In this document: positions 1-11,274 of the stretch, one piece after another | Numbering within the stretch: the first letter of the stretch is position 1 | How the letters are laid out: each line of letters begins with the position of its first letter | Source: Echiichthys vipera | Lineage: Eukaryota; Chordata; Actinopteri; Perciformes; Trachinidae | DNA: 64,000 nt | Assembly (NCBI GenBank): GCA_963691815.1 | Contig: OY829648.1 | Span: forward strand, 18,689,693 to 18,753,692 | Direction: 5' to 3' | The notes under the pieces: generated by a model | Told to the model about the DNA's origin: nothing | The model's input: only the letters and a program-made list of their open reading frames with translations | Database searches by the model: none | Program-made: the position numbers and the translations under genes

Positions 1-837
1 TTCGTATTAAGGTGGTAAGTGGTTTATTGTTTGTTTCCTGCTTCTTTCCCTTATTATGTGAAGTTTCCACCCAAAGACCTGTTGTGCTGAGCTGTCATCT
101 ATGACGCTAAGGTTAATTGCCATCCTCCTCACCCACAGGTGCAAAAGAAGCAGATAAGGAGTACATCCAATTTGTGAAACAGCAACACCAATGTTTTGAA
201 CAGGGTTTGTCTGCTGCACCTTTAGCATCACTTGCAGATGGTGTTACTGTGACTGAATCAACCTTGTCACTCCGGACAGCCACAATTCAGCTATCTATTG
301 GTCACAGCAATACAGCACAGACCCTATTAAACTATGCCACAAACAATGTTCTTTGCATAGTTTGAGGGTTGTGTTGAGTGGTCTGGCTTTCACCTATTGG
401 AATCACTCAATTACCTGTGGATGTTTTCTAGACTTATCCTTCTGTCGGATTGACTACATGGGTTTACCTGAGCCAAATCCAGTCAATAAGGAGTAAAGTA
501 CATTTGTGTTAAGCCAATTTCTCCTTTTAACTCTCAAAAGTTTCTTTGCACCGTTTTAGACTCTTAATAAGACCATTACCCATCTCAATCCAGGTCTGTA
601 TCAGGGCAATGTGAGCATTATGTTCTGATGAACAGTGTTTTGCCTGTCTCTTAGCCAAATGGAGCATCAGAGATCTGCCAAAATCCACCAAATTAAGCGC
701 TTCACAGGGACTCCTGCACCTGAGGCAGGCCAAACCCTATTCATCTTAACACAATGAACACTACATTGCCACAGACCTGGATTAAAATGGTATAAAGTAT
801 CTCTTTCATTTGAGCAATGCCATTATCAAGCACGCTG
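1..837. other. Unique sequence, no gene recognised
   Basis: No recognisable gene, repeat or RNA is seen here. A pyrimidine-rich stretch ending in CAG at about 138 precedes an open frame to a stop at 363-365 on the plus strand, roughly 75 residues that begin GAKEADKEYIQFVKQQ. This could mimic a 3' splice site plus exon, but the peptide matches no family I know, no donor site follows within the frame, and the length is within chance for this composition. I do not call it a gene. Confidence 0.5.
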
Positions 838-1330
838 AAGCATACATGCCAACTCTACAGATTCACGCGAGAGACTCACGATATTTAACCTTATCTTCCG
901 TGGTGCTCCCGGTCAGTAATTTCTCCCACTAATCTCCCGATTTTACAGAGAAGGAAACAAGTAAGCTTGTGGCGGAATTGTCACAGGATCTGGCAACCCT
1001 ATAAGTAATGCAGAAGTAGAAGAAGAACCAGTGGCTGGCGCTCTCATCGTATACCACCATGGGCTTAGTGGCCAAGCGTGGTACTGCAGCACGCGCCTGT
1101 TTGTATTGTGTCCTTGTGCCTGGAAGCACATTCGGCCATTCACTGCAATAAATGCGGGGAAGAGGAAATCACCTCCGGAAATTTTTTGGGATACAAATTG
1201 AAAGGCTCATAATTATCTTGAGACCCTCTACTAAAAAATGTAGGTATTCATAATTTTAGACCCTACCAAAAATGAGTTATAGGCAGGATAAGGAGGGTGC
1301 GCGGCTTAAAAGATCCGTAGTAAAACACAT
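838..1330. repeat. Probable non-autonomous DNA transposon piece
   Basis: The segment opening CATACATGCCAACTCTACAG and followed by CGCGAGAGACTC and TCTCCCGATTTT resembles a dispersed teleost repeat whose ends read ACATGCCAACT. The matching inverted end is not visible, so this is either a fragment or a chance resemblance. The identification rests on memory of the family. The part after about 1195 is AT-rich and may be flanking DNA. Confidence 0.35.
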
Positions 1331-3540
1331 TCAGCAGCTTAGTTCCCGTCTCCCTAAGGCTCAGTGCAAGACTCCGGTAGAGACACAACTCTGCTGCTCA
1401 CACTTGTAAAAACATAGTGTCCAATGTTTTTTCTATAGTTTTTCTTGTAAAACTTGTATTGGGCAAATGGGGGTTGTTTTAAATATGCGTTTTCAAGCAA
1501 CTTTGATCTGAGTATATAGGTTGTGTTTTAACCAATAATAGCCTGTTAAATCATTAAATTCAGAGTTAAAATATTACTTAAATGTGAAACCATCTTACCC
1601 CCTATGTCTTAAACTTAATGTAGCCTCCCTTGGTTTGAGTTGACATGCATTCAGTCTTTGTAAAAGTGTGACCTTTATAATCAGGTCTGTACTTTTATGC
1701 TATCCAGAGTTCTCGAGCATCCACTTTGTAGTGCTGTAGTACTACTGTGTGTAACATACAATTATAGCGAATACATTTTACTAGCAACAACACAGAAAAC
1801 TTACTGTGTGTCCACGTTGCTATCACAGCAGTATGTTCCAGCTGCCACTAATTCTTGCATTACTGCCTCCACTAATTATCCATATTTCCTCCACAGTACA
1901 AAAGTCATGAGCAATCTGCCTCCTGCTTCATTCTGAGCCAGCAACTCTTAAGTGTGACAACTAAAGATGTGTTAATGTGTTGCAATTAAAAAAAAAAAAG
2001 TCAAAAACAATTAGAGTCCTCTCAGACAGTCAAACCGTGACAATCTTAAGAGTGGTAATTATCTCCTGCTGGAGACTAAACTGTGTAAACATATAAATAA
2101 ACAAAGAAATGGAGGAAAAGAATGGAAAGATATATGATGAGCACATTTAGCAAAGTCTTCTACACCGGTCGCCTGTGTGATCCTACGGTGGCCCATTTCC
2201 ATACTTTTCTCTATGTGGATTGACCCACCAACCCTGGCTTTACTACTGCTATGGGTTTGATTTGTTAGAAATTGGCCTAAAAAGATGTGGAGAAAAAAGG
2301 GGAAAATGTTGCTCATCATGATAATATGGAGGTGAGGATAGATAACTTAAACTTGCAGTAAAACCCGTCCCCTCATGCATTAACTAACTTTGAATTAAAT
2401 AAAATTAGTTATAACTTTTTTAATGAGGAGTTGTAGTGTAGAGTCCTAAAGTAACGAGGACAGCACATCATTCATTTATTCTTCTAATTTTATTCAAATT
2501 TTTGGCCTTAAGATGATTATTTGTCATGTTTATTTCATTTATTTAAAATAAACAGAATGTTCCCAGAAATGATCACCCATTGTTGGCTGTAGTCCACAAA
2601 TCTGCATGCAAAACTAGAAACGAAAATTGATATGGGTTTTTGACACACTTTGCTGACACAGATGCATTTGATAGGCGTGGAAACTAGAGTGCCATGTTTC
2701 ATCTGTTGAACATCAAAGGCAACATTTCATAATGCACTTTCACAACAAAGATTTACATAGTGCACATAAAAACAATACAATAATGAAATGGAACTATAGA
2801 TTAAGTGCATGATGAATTGTGGACGCATCATGCCATCTGAGACAAATGATGCATGTTTGGACCAATCCAGGGATATTAGCAGTCTAAGTAATGCCTAACA
2901 CAATGAGAATCTGAGGGCCTCCACAAAGTAGCTGATTGCATTATGGGTTTGCTTTGCAGCTGGCAGCTGCTTCCTGACAATATGATGATGGAGAACTCTT
3001 GTTGCTCCACTTCAAAATAGTCAATTAATGGAAATGAAACTGTGTGAAGTCTTTTGCGGCACAGATGCTTTAGGTGAAACTGGGACTGCGGCAGAAATTC
3101 TCTTACTGCGTCATTTGTTAAATTTTGTAGTAAGGTTTTTATTCAACATTGTAAAAACTAAACCTGTGTATTAAGCTTTGATATGCATGCAATGCATGAT
3201 TGTACTCTGTCAGTGTATTTGGTGAATGAAAATGGAAACTAAACATTGCATAATTTGAGTATTTTTACATTGCATTGCATTTACATTGCATGCATTCACA
3301 TGAAAATTAATTACAGATTTATGAAGCCAATGATCATATTTGAGAGATTGTGTTTAGATGAGATCAGAGAAAACGGGTAATTCATATTTCCTGTATACAT
3401 GATAATTACAACTTTCTAGCAACCTGGTTACTGATTACTGCATTATATTTGTGCAGGTGCTGTGTTTACAAAAACATACCAGGAAATAATAATATTCAAT
3501 ATCAATAACACTGGCAGACCCAACCATACATTCCCGCAAC
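1331..3540. other. Unique AT-rich sequence
   Basis: No protein, RNA or transposon similarity is recognised. A run of A at about 1987-1999 is simple homopolymer. Around 3180-3300 the word TGCATTGCAT recurs as short direct repeats. The stretch 2893-3115 has balanced composition and homeodomain-like ATTA/TAAT cores (for example AGTCAATTAATGGAAATG). It is the only part here that looks like a possible conserved non-coding element, which cannot be judged from one sequence. Confidence 0.5.
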
Positions 3541-3542
3541 CA

Positions 3543-3960
3543 TCACGCATGCATGACCCAAGACATTATTTTTCTCGATCGGCCATTGGGCGTGCTCTGC
3601 AGTGCTTTGAAAAACTCCTCCTCAGTCACATCCTCAGAAACTGTGGGCAGGTCCCTGCAGAACACATTGAAGGTATCGTTGTCTTTTGTGTTCTCCGTAG
3701 TGTACTCTGCACAACTCTGCAGGTCCACTATGGCTATCTTTCATAGACTTAGTAATGTCTCAAGAAGCATTAAGAGTGGACTGTAGACAAAGCTGCTTGA
3801 TGTCAGCCTTACCTATGTCCCACCACTGCCTCAGTGAACTAAAATCTCCCTCTCTGTCTCTAAACCCTTCATCCCTTCCCAAAAAAATTAAAAACCTCTC
3901 TAAAATGTGCATCGAAAAGCAAAGCAGTGTTAAAATGCCAATGCAGATCTGTTTTTTTTA
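3543..3960 (-). pseudogene. LINE ORF2 linker and start of RT, broken
   Basis: Read on the minus strand, this block gives YWHFNTALL, then FREVFNFFWEG, then DIGKADIKQLCLQ, and finally LPTVSEDVTEEEFFKALQ followed by STPNGRS. These match, in order, the linker that joins endonuclease to reverse transcriptase in Tx1/L1-type ORF2, where the last motif normally continues as PNGKSPGxDG into RT block 1. Here the match stops at the GRS residues, so no palm domain or catalytic aspartates are present. Several frame changes are needed to read through it. It cannot encode an active protein. Confidence 0.7.
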
Positions 3961-4239
3961 TATTAGCAATAACCACATGCATGATCAAAAAAATAACAGG
4001 TAATATAGCACACTCTTTAAAAACATTAGAATAGTGCTTAAAACAATAAAACCTGTCTAATCAAGCCATAGTTAAAAGATGTTCTCTGCTATGGACCCAT
4101 GTGTATTGCTTCTGCTTTGCATGATGTTCCCTCCATACATCTGATAAACTGTGGGTTTCCATCAGCTGTTTCATGGGTCTTTTAGAAAGTAGCATGTGGT
4201 TCACTATGGTTCCTGTCCAGCTCATCATTCTGTGTACAT

Positions 4240-4680
4240 CTAAAATCTCCTAATAATTAAAACTCCTCTGGTTCAAACTCACTTAAAACTTTACTGAGCT
4301 CATTGGAAAAAAACTACTGTATATCAGGGCCTGAGTTTGGGGCGTATATATTAATAAAGACCAGGTTAAAAAGCCCATACTTGGCCCTGACTACTAAGAG
4401 TCTGCCCTTTACTCTACAGTGTGGGACTTTGGTAAAACGTTTTTTTGCAAATCAGAGCGCTACTCCTTCGCTGGTGCTGCTAAAAGGACTTAAAAACACC
4501 ACCCCATCCCATTCCCTCCTCCAGTCTGTCCAATCTAAAGTGTTCTTGTAATAATGCTATATTTATTCCTTTAAGTTTTAAAAACTCAAAAAGGCAAGCT
4601 CTCTTGAGAAACACACAAATTAAAAACAACCCAAAAGTTAAGACCGACAGCAGATGTCTTGCATGTCCTCATTGTCTTCT
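4240..4680 (-). pseudogene. LINE ORF2 endonuclease domain, broken
   Basis: The minus strand encodes, across frames, a segment like the apurinic-type endonuclease of L1 elements. A LLQEHFRLD-like stretch (from the usual LQETH motif) is followed by FLSPFSSTSEGVALLFAKK, then RLLVVRAKYGLFNLVFINIY, then APNSGPDIQ. The INIYAPN motif is characteristic of the phosphohydrolase fold. This domain would nick target DNA for target-primed reverse transcription. The downstream catalytic SDH-type histidine region is not found before the linker block, and stop codons are present. Identification is by motif order and spacing, from family knowledge. Confidence 0.7.
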
Positions 4681-4899
4681 TCATTTAAACGCTCGAGTTT
4701 GATCTTCAGGACTAGTTTCTTTAGTCTGTAGTACTCTTGTTCTGTGAAGCCTCCTTCCCTCTTTCATTCATTTGAGCTCTTATTTAGATTAAGAATATTT
4801 TTTTGTTTTCAAAATGGTCTGCAAGTTTTACATTTTTGGAGTTCTTTGTTTTCTGAAGAAACTTTTTAATCTGCTGTACCTGGTACAGCTCCTCCTGCA

Positions 4900-5567
4900 C
4901 TGAACCCACAGTGACTTATGAGCCAGTGAGAGGCTGACTGACTACCGTACAGTCCTCTTCTTCCTCCTTTTCCTTCATCTCTGTCTCCTCTTTTTCCACC
5001 TCCTACACCTCTTCTACTTTCTCCTCTTCCTCCTCTAACTCTTCCTTATCCATTACTGCCTCCTTTTTGGCCTGTTATTCATGTTTCTTGTCTTTGTTTT
5101 CATTTCCTTGCAGCCATTTTGATATAATTTTCAATCATAACAATCTCATTATTTGTGACTATGTCCACTGCTGTGACTGCAGGGATGACAGTTAACTCAG
5201 CGTCAGGCTTGTTTCCTGACTTTTCTCCAGCCTTCTGTTCAGTTTGAGGCTGAATGTTCTCATCCTCAGGCATTTGTTTCTCAGTTTGGCCTGGTTGAGC
5301 TTTCTCCCTTTTATCAGGGCAGTACTTGAGCCTGGATAAACATTGGGATGTTCGCGACGGTAACTTTAGTAGCGGTTGTTGCTAAAGAGTCGTGGAAACA
5401 AAACTATCATTAATTACAATACCCGACTCCACTACAGTGTTAGCCTTCTCCACACGATCCACAAACAGCACGACCTGATCGTTTATGCGGGCGGCCGACT
5501 TAATGCTGCCATGGCCGACTATCTCCCCCACTACCAGGCTGCACTCTTCCAACGAGCACGGAAACAC
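4900..5567 (-). pseudogene. LINE ORF1 (nucleic-acid-binding protein), broken
   Basis: The minus strand from 5567 to 5382 is open for about 61 residues and contains LEECSLVVGEIVGHGSIKSA, then NDQVVLFVDRVEKANTVVES and GIVINDSFV. These resemble the RNA-recognition-like core of Tx1-type ORF1 proteins, which coat LINE RNA. Continuing downstream, TKVTVANIPMF matches the next strand, but the following roughly 100 residues are missing. A Glu/Lys/Gln-rich C-terminal tail follows (EKAQPGQTEKQMPEDEN and acidic runs near 5000). The zinc-knuckle region is not visible. The protein is non-functional because of a deletion and stops. Confidence 0.65.
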
Positions 5568-5637
5568 CTAGGACACTTTGGAACCGTGCTTACTGCTCAG
5601 CCTGATGAATTCCACGCTGGTGGCAGAGCCACACACT

Positions 5638-5640
<3 letters not shown>

Positions 5641-5721
<81 letters not shown>
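5641..5721. repeat. (CA)n microsatellite
   Basis: About 40 uninterrupted CA units. Open frames through it encode only Thr-His or Cys-Val repeats and are not genes. Confidence 0.99.
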
Positions 5722-6095
5722 AAACACCAAACCCACCCTAACCCCAATAAACACGAACCAACAGTTAAACCAGTAACACAACTACAATCACACACACTAT
5801 TTACACCATAGAAAAATTAGTATTAGTTAGAAATAGTTAGTAGTCACAAAAAACACTTCTCCATTCACTCTCAGCACACCACTCACTCCATGCTTCCACT
5901 CCGAGCGAGAGAGAGAGAGTGAGTTTGGTATACATATATTAGTTTGGTTTGGTGCGCGTTGAAAGTGCAGCGATGGACAGCTGATTATGAAGTTGATATG
6001 ATGAATTATCTAAACGAGACGTCCTCATTTCACAACAAAACCTAATTACATCTGCTCTAGCTAAACAGGCCGGTTAAGGAGGAAATGGCTCTCAC

Positions 6096-6098
<3 letters not shown>
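5722..6098. other. Unique sequence
   Basis: Short C/A-rich flank of the microsatellite, then a (GA)-rich stretch at about 5903-5922. Nothing else is recognised. Confidence 0.6.
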
Positions 6099-6137
<39 letters not shown>

Positions 6138-6170
6138 GCGTGTGCGCGTGCTCGTGTGCGTGCGTGCGTG
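6099..6170. repeat. (TG)n/(TGCG)n compound microsatellite
   Basis: A pure TG run to about 6132 grades into TGTGCG/TGCG units up to 6170. Alternating purine-pyrimidine sequence of this kind can adopt Z-DNA. Confidence 0.97.
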
Positions 6171-6606
6171 TTCGCACGCTGGTAAACGGGACATTTACCT
6201 GTTTTTCAGGGGCATAGCTTGTTCCACAAAGTCTATGGATAAGTGTGGACTGACAGCGTTGATGTGACACAACAGTCTGCCGCTTGCATGCTGTTAGGAC
6301 ACCTTGTAACACGGCGAACTGAGCCGGCGGCGCTGTAAGCAGGTTGCAGTCCCAATGAACTTAGAAAATGAAGATCCCTCCCTTCCGCATCTAAATGTCG
6401 CACGGGATTTGTTGTTGATTGTGTGACCCTCACTTAAGTTACTGCCTGAGGGGGAGGGAGAAAGTCACCGGAGAATGTTGTAAACCCGAAACCCAGGCAA
6501 GTCTCGGCTGCCGCTTGAAAAAAAACAGATGACCATGAAATACTCAATACATACGACATAATAACTGTATAATAATAATAATAATAACTGTATGTATCTC
6601 ACACAT
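6171..6606. other. Unique sequence with short (AAT)n
   Basis: No gene is recognised. A run of about six to seven AAT units lies at about 6569-6588. Confidence 0.6.
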
Positions 6607-6614
6607 CTAGGTAG
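6607..6614. repeat. Left target-site duplication of the hAT element
   Basis: CTAGGTAG, identical to 8372-8379 on the other side of the transposon. Confidence 0.92.
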
Positions 6615-8371
6615 CAGTGGCGGCTTCTGGTCTTTCAAGGAGGGGAAGCTAATTTTTCCGGCCTACATCCAAAATGGGGCTATTGCTTTAACTCTGGCCT
6701 GCAAACCATTGAGAGCTGAAGCCATAACAGCAGCCCTATCATAGATTTGTGCCGCAAGTTTCTCCCTGAAATTATAGCCCTGAATGTTCTCATTCAAGAC
6801 TTCAAAAACAGACTGAACATCTCTTCCCCCAGAAACATAAAAAAATTCAATAAAGCGCTACTGAATGTTACCTGCACTATCCACATAATGGCAGAGTTGG
6901 GCACAGCAAGCTATATCAGTTGTCTCATCCACCTGCCATGCAAAAAAGTGAGCGGCCTGAATTTCATCTTTGATCTTATCAGAAACAGTGGCTGAAAGAG
7001 CAGTGATCAAGTAATTTTGGATTTAATGGGACATCCCAGAAAACACAGCTGACTGAACTGGAATTGTGTGGCCAGGACAGAGTCATATTTTGCAAATGTT
7101 TCTGTAAACTCCCTGTGATTCCCCTTGTTGGATGATTCATCCCTCTCATCATGCCCCTTAAATGACAGCTCCTGATGGCCAAGCAAGGAAGTCACATCAA
7201 TAAGACAGTTTAGGAAAGCCCTGTTTTGTTTGACTGTTTCATTATGTTTTTCTACTTGAATGCGAGCACCTTAATTTATTGCATGTTCAACCCTGACTCT
7301 GCCCAGGCAACTTAACCTTGCACATGCACTCACATGATCATTGCTTTTTTCATGCCTTTTGTATGCCCTGTCAAAGTTAGAAATATCCCCAAAACCCACT
7401 TTTGACCAGACAACACATCCCTGAGATGGTTTCATCAAGAGGCATGGCCAACAGTTCATTTTTTTTTCTGACAGCACTTCCAGTCAGCCAGCTCACATTG
7501 TCATACCAGGAAACCTGGTAAGACCTGTTACTTTTCCCCACCTTTTCAGTAAATCAATCTTAGGAGTAGACCTGCCCTGCTGTTTAACTCTAATTTTCTC
7601 TTTGTAAGGAAGACTATCAAATGGCTTTGCCAAAATCCAGTCGACAACATTCATATTTTCTGCCATGATGTGCAGCTTGCTAATGCTAGCAGCTGGAGCT
7701 GCTGCGCTAGGCTACTGTGAAGTGTGACCGCGTGTGAGGGATCGTGACGGGGGGAGAAGCTCCGGGGGAGAGAAACCGCAGACTGACAGAACAGAGTCGC
7801 CAAACACAACGCTAGCCATTTTTACCAAAGAAAAAGACGCTGGGGATCGGTAAAGTATCCGTATCAGTTCAGAACAACGTAATGAAAAACTTGGAAAATG
7901 CTCTGTACTGTGGATTTTTTTTCTTAAAGATCGCTGATTCGCTCGTTTAGCTGTCAATCAAAAAAGGATTCCGCCGTAGACAGCTCATCCAATTTTCATG
8001 CAGAAGCCGAGCGTTCGGGCCAGCCCACTGTCCCATAGACCCCCAGAGACGCTGAGCGTCTGATGGGCAGGACAAAGCTTTTATCCGATGACCATCTTTT
8101 TTTTGCTGCAATGGAACAACCCGCTCTTCGCTTCCCCATTGAAGTCAGTAGAAGCTGAGCGTCCGACTGTGTAAAGCGATTTGGCGCTGCGGGGATGAAT
8201 GAGAAGGAAGTTGCGCCAGTTACCTGTGATAAGTAGCTGATTCTGAAGAAAAGATGAAGGCTTTCTAGCGCGTATTTAGTCAGTGAAATGTACACACAGC
8301 AGTACATACGGTGTATCACCAATTTTAGGGGAAGCTTAGCTTCCCTTGCAGTCTTAGAACAATCACCACTG
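6615..8371 (-). mobile_element. Internally deleted hAT transposon with perfect target duplication
   Basis: The element is 1757 bp. Its left end reads CAGTGGCGGCTTCTGGTC. Its right end, on the opposite strand, reads CAGTGGTGATTGTTCTAAGA. Both ends then share GGGAAGCTAA, giving imperfect terminal inverted repeats of about 45 bp. The identical 8-mer CTAGGTAG lies immediately outside both ends (6607-6614 and 8372-8379), which is diagnostic of hAT insertion. The transposase remnant reads on the minus strand. About 700 bp between its start at 7666 and the right end are non-coding leader. The C-terminal half of the transposase is missing, so the copy depends on another source of transposase. Confidence 0.92.
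6660..7666 (-). pseudogene. hAT transposase N-terminal half (TTF zinc finger, DUF4371-like)
   Basis: From a minus-strand ATG at 7666 the frame reads MAENMNVVDWILAKPFDSLP. There is a frameshift near 7507 and another in the A9 run near 7465. NCWPCLL then continues to VVWSKVGFGDISNFDRAYKR, then HEKSNDH, a TTF-type zinc finger seen in ZMYM1-like and DUF4371 hAT proteins. An in-frame stop follows at 7271-7273, then NCLIDVTSLLGHQELSFKGH. Further on come FFAWQVDETTDIACCAQLC (first catalytic Asp region) and YDRAAVMASALNGLQARVKA (second Asp region). Coding ends abruptly beside the terminal repeat. The last catalytic Glu and the C-terminal dimerisation domain are absent. At least two frameshifts and two stops make it inactive. 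Confidence 0.85.
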
Positions 8372-8379
8372 CTAGGTAG
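8372..8379. repeat. Right target-site duplication of the hAT element
   Basis: CTAGGTAG, identical to 6607-6614. The lack of mismatches suggests a younger insertion than the decayed LINEs nearby. Confidence 0.92.
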
Positions 8380-9103
8380 CATATTTGAGCTTATCCAGGT
8401 TTCTGAAAACAGAATATGGGGTTTACATGCTCAAACACATAAATGCAACACTCCAAAAAACTGATCATAAACACACCACAATCCCTTGCGTGTACAGTAC
8501 ATGCATGCACACATGCTCTCACAGACAGACACACACTCTTGGACCTTGTCTGTAGCCTTCCCCTTTTGAAGGGAAGTGAAAGAGTTCTAATTGACTGCAT
8601 TGCTTGCTGCCACATTTTCATGGTCACTCAAGCGATCCTGTTCCATGAAGGATAAGGGATATAGAGCTCAACTAGAAGCACAGAGAGAGACAGCAAGAAA
8701 AGTAGAAGGACCAACAGACAAAAAGTGAGGTCTATTTGGCAATATGGAATCGAAACAGTTAGACCTGAGCTATGTATATTCCAAATTTACTGATTTATAA
8801 AAATATGACAATCCCTCAGAAAATTACTTGTAATGTTAAATTCAAACATAAGTATTATATAAGTCTGGTGTAAATTTAGCCTATGTGGTCAACAGCTAAT
8901 ATTTTGGGATTTCTGGTGTAGCCACTAGAAATCTAGGCCAGGACTTCCTCTTCCGAGTCACTGTTTACGGTCCAATTAGCAACTTGAGACATAAAAATGT
9001 CAAAGTTGAATTTGAGATACAACATCTCTATAAAAAAATATCTGCATTTTGAATGCAGCCACAACCTAACTGCTAATGCCAAAACTGTCTTTAGAGACTC
9101 CTT
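8380..9103. other. Unique sequence
   Basis: AT-rich sequence with a short CACA/ACAC-rich patch near 8500-8535. No gene or repeat family is recognised. Confidence 0.55.
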
Positions 9104-9655
9104 AGGGCGCACTCACACTGTCCTTCGCACCGCGCCCCCGCTTTAGGGTACTTGCCCCCCCTCCCTCTCCTCCCGCTGGCCAGCCCGTTTGTACTCACAC
9201 TGCATAGGCCTTGCGCAAATGCTTCTTGCCTGCCCATACGTCATCACGCCGTAACACGTCACACGCATTGATTGACGTCATTGCGATGTGTCGCTTTGTT
9301 TACAAATCTTTCCATAGACCTCTGAGTTTTTGTGCGTCTTGTCCGACTTTTTTTGAATATTTTCATCTGACCAAATCTGCAGTAAACGCTCCACCTCCGC
9401 ATCACACCAACGTGAACCTTTCGCCGCCATTGTTGTTGTTGTTAAATGTCCCCGCATGATCCGTCTTTTTTTTTTATTCTATGTCCGAACAGGCGCACAT
9501 AAAATAACTTGAGAGCCGCCGTAGGCGTCGTGCTCGTACATGTGCAAACGCGCTCTACAAAAGCCCACCTCTCTCAAACGGGCTGTGGACGGCCAACTGG
9601 CCGCAGCTAGGTGCGGAGCGGTTGCACTCACGCTGGTCAAACGCACTAGGCTCTA
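9104..9655. mobile_element. Probable GC-rich non-autonomous DNA transposon
   Basis: This island is much richer in G+C and CpG than its flanks. Its left edge reads AGGGCGCACTCACACTG. Its right edge, on the opposite strand, reads CTAGTGCGTTTGACCAGCG followed by TGAGTGCAACCGCTCCGCAC, a roughly inverted counterpart of the left CACTCACACTG and TTCGCACCGCG. Such ends occur in dispersed teleost DNA transposons. No coding capacity is seen and no clear target duplication was found. A CpG island of a host promoter is the main alternative, but no exon follows on either side. Confidence 0.4.
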
Positions 9656-10599
9656 CCCGAATATTCTACTATTTCCCCCGTTATTATTTTCATAGCTGTG
9701 TTGATCTGAAGTGATTTCAGACTTTGCTCCATTAAACTGATTGCTGACTAAAAACAGAGAGTGTTCATGTCTGCCAAAGGCCCCGGGGATCCCAGGGGCT
9801 CTCTCGAGCAGTGCAGCTGACATCGAGTGCTGCTCAATGGGTTTGGGGCTCCATCTGTGCCAGCTTCTCCCACTGGGTGCCTTGTACCCAGCTGAACCCC
9901 CCAACCAAACCACACTCCCAACCCCAACGCTGAAGTACTATACGTCTTCTTTCCCTCTGACATCTTGCTACACTGAGGAAACATATGATGGTGTGCTTAG
10001 GAACACTAACACAGTTGCACATGTATAAATACACATACATTATATAGACTAATGTGCCGGATGATTTATTTACTTATTTACTGAAGCTGCACAATGAACA
10101 CAATGACTGTTATTAAGTCTCAAAAGACCAGTCTGAAAAACAATGCCACTTTGTTCAGCCTCCACAGGAGCCTTAGCATGTTTCACCTTTCACACTTTGC
10201 TGTTCACAGTTGGAGAAGCACCCAGTAAGCATGGTTTGGGGAATTTATAGGTTAAAACATGTTCAGATATCTACAGTACTAAGACTGTGTTAGAATGGGG
10301 TTAGGGTTAGTTGTTTATTTCAACTATAGCAATATAAAACTATAAATTACTGGTTAGTAGTAATAGTAGCACTTATTTTATATATACAGTAAAAGCATTC
10401 ATACAAATACATGCCAATCTACATATAGTGTGAGTGTACATTACACACTGATCCACAAACGCTTGGATATTATCATGATGATTACTGTTAAGATGTAGAC
10501 ACGTGGAATCAAATTACAAACATCAGGCAAATAAATCCTTGGACTTACATATTCAATTACATGCCTACTCCGTATGTGTCCTGGATCCGCAATATGTAG
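9656..10599. other. Unique sequence
   Basis: No feature is recognised. Open frames at 9653-10040 overlap on both strands and share no known motif, so they are treated as chance. Confidence 0.55.
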
Positions 10600-10682
10600 G
10601 CACACACAGAGATACTCAAGCAAGCACAAACACACACACACAAACACACACACGCACACGCAGACGCACACGCAGACGCACG
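10600..10682. repeat. Imperfect (CA)n/(ACACGC)n simple repeat
   Basis: CA units interrupted by CAAG, CAAA, CGCA and GACG words. Apparent proteins through it are low-complexity artefacts. Confidence 0.9.
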
Positions 10683-11270
10683 CTGCACAACTTAGACAAG
10701 TGCAAACACACATGCAGCCTGTAAGATTTGGCAACTGTGCCACTAGAGTCACTGATTTAATTTGGCATAAATGTGCTGATTTCATCGGAGTTAATTGGAG
10801 TTTCCCAATCGTAGTATGACTGTGCCCAATCTGCTTCTTATACAGGTGTTTTATATTCTGCAAAGAGTTTATAATTTGCGGCCTGATGACAGCTCAAGAT
10901 GGGTTTTTTGTTGTTGTTGTTTTTTAGAGGGGGGGGGGGGGGGGGGCAGAGATGATGTTCCTGTTACAAATGGAATAAGGTGGTATGGTTTAAATGGCAT
11001 ATTACATTTTTTAATTAGAATATCAGTAGAAAATCATTATGGTATGCATATACCTCAAGCTTCAGTGGTTTTCATTTTCAACCTGATTTGTCTTAAAATT
11101 TGTATTCTCCTCTATGGGCTGGGGCCTGAATCAAGACTCTTGTGGTCTTCTGTCGACATGCATGTATAAATTCAACTTTTTGATTCAGCAGCTTTGAAGC
11201 ACTTTATTCTTCAGTTCTGGGTGTATGCTTGGGTGTTGGGCATTGAACCCCTAGCCAATAACAGCATTCC
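10683..11270. other. Unique sequence with G homopolymer
   Basis: A (GTT)n patch near 10908-10922 leads into a run of about 19 G at 10929-10947, a potential G-quadruplex or sequencing-difficult site. No gene is recognised. Confidence 0.6.
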
Positions 11271-11274
11271 GGGT

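Larger units (their letters stand above)
3543..5567 (-). mobile_element. Decayed Tx1/L1-type LINE, minus strand
   Basis: Three blocks of a Tx1-like L1 retrotransposon lie in the expected 5' to 3' order on the minus strand: an ORF1 portion (about 4900-5567), an APE-type endonuclease portion (about 4240-4680) and the ORF2 linker up to the start of the reverse transcriptase (3543-3960). Full Tx1 elements are several kilobases longer. Here the RT core, the C-terminal region and the 3' UTR are absent, so the copy keeps its 5' side and lacks its 3' side, the reverse of usual 5' truncation. Frameshifts and stops break all three blocks. The right edge lies next to a (CA)n array at 5641. No target duplication was found. 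Confidence 0.75.

Noticed and set aside
117..365. Possible exon after a CAG acceptor-like site
   Set aside because: No known motif, no donor site and a length compatible with chance.
5376..5811. Open frames rich in Thr-His or Cys-Val across the CA array
   Set aside because: They are simple translations of the dinucleotide repeat. The same artefact occurs at 6061-6312, 16182-16623, 17234-17598, 21470-21786, 37338-37603 and 44626-44915.
7996..8382. 128-codon minus-strand frame in the hAT leader
   Set aside because: It lies in the non-coding 5' region of the transposon, ends across its terminal repeat and has no known motif.
9104..9655. CpG-island promoter of a host gene
   Set aside because: No exon or conserved frame follows on either strand, and the edges look like transposon ends. 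It is kept as a low-confidence transposon.
10929..10947. Functional G-quadruplex
   Set aside because: A G homopolymer can form one, but nothing nearby suggests a role, and its length may be a sequencing or assembly artefact.
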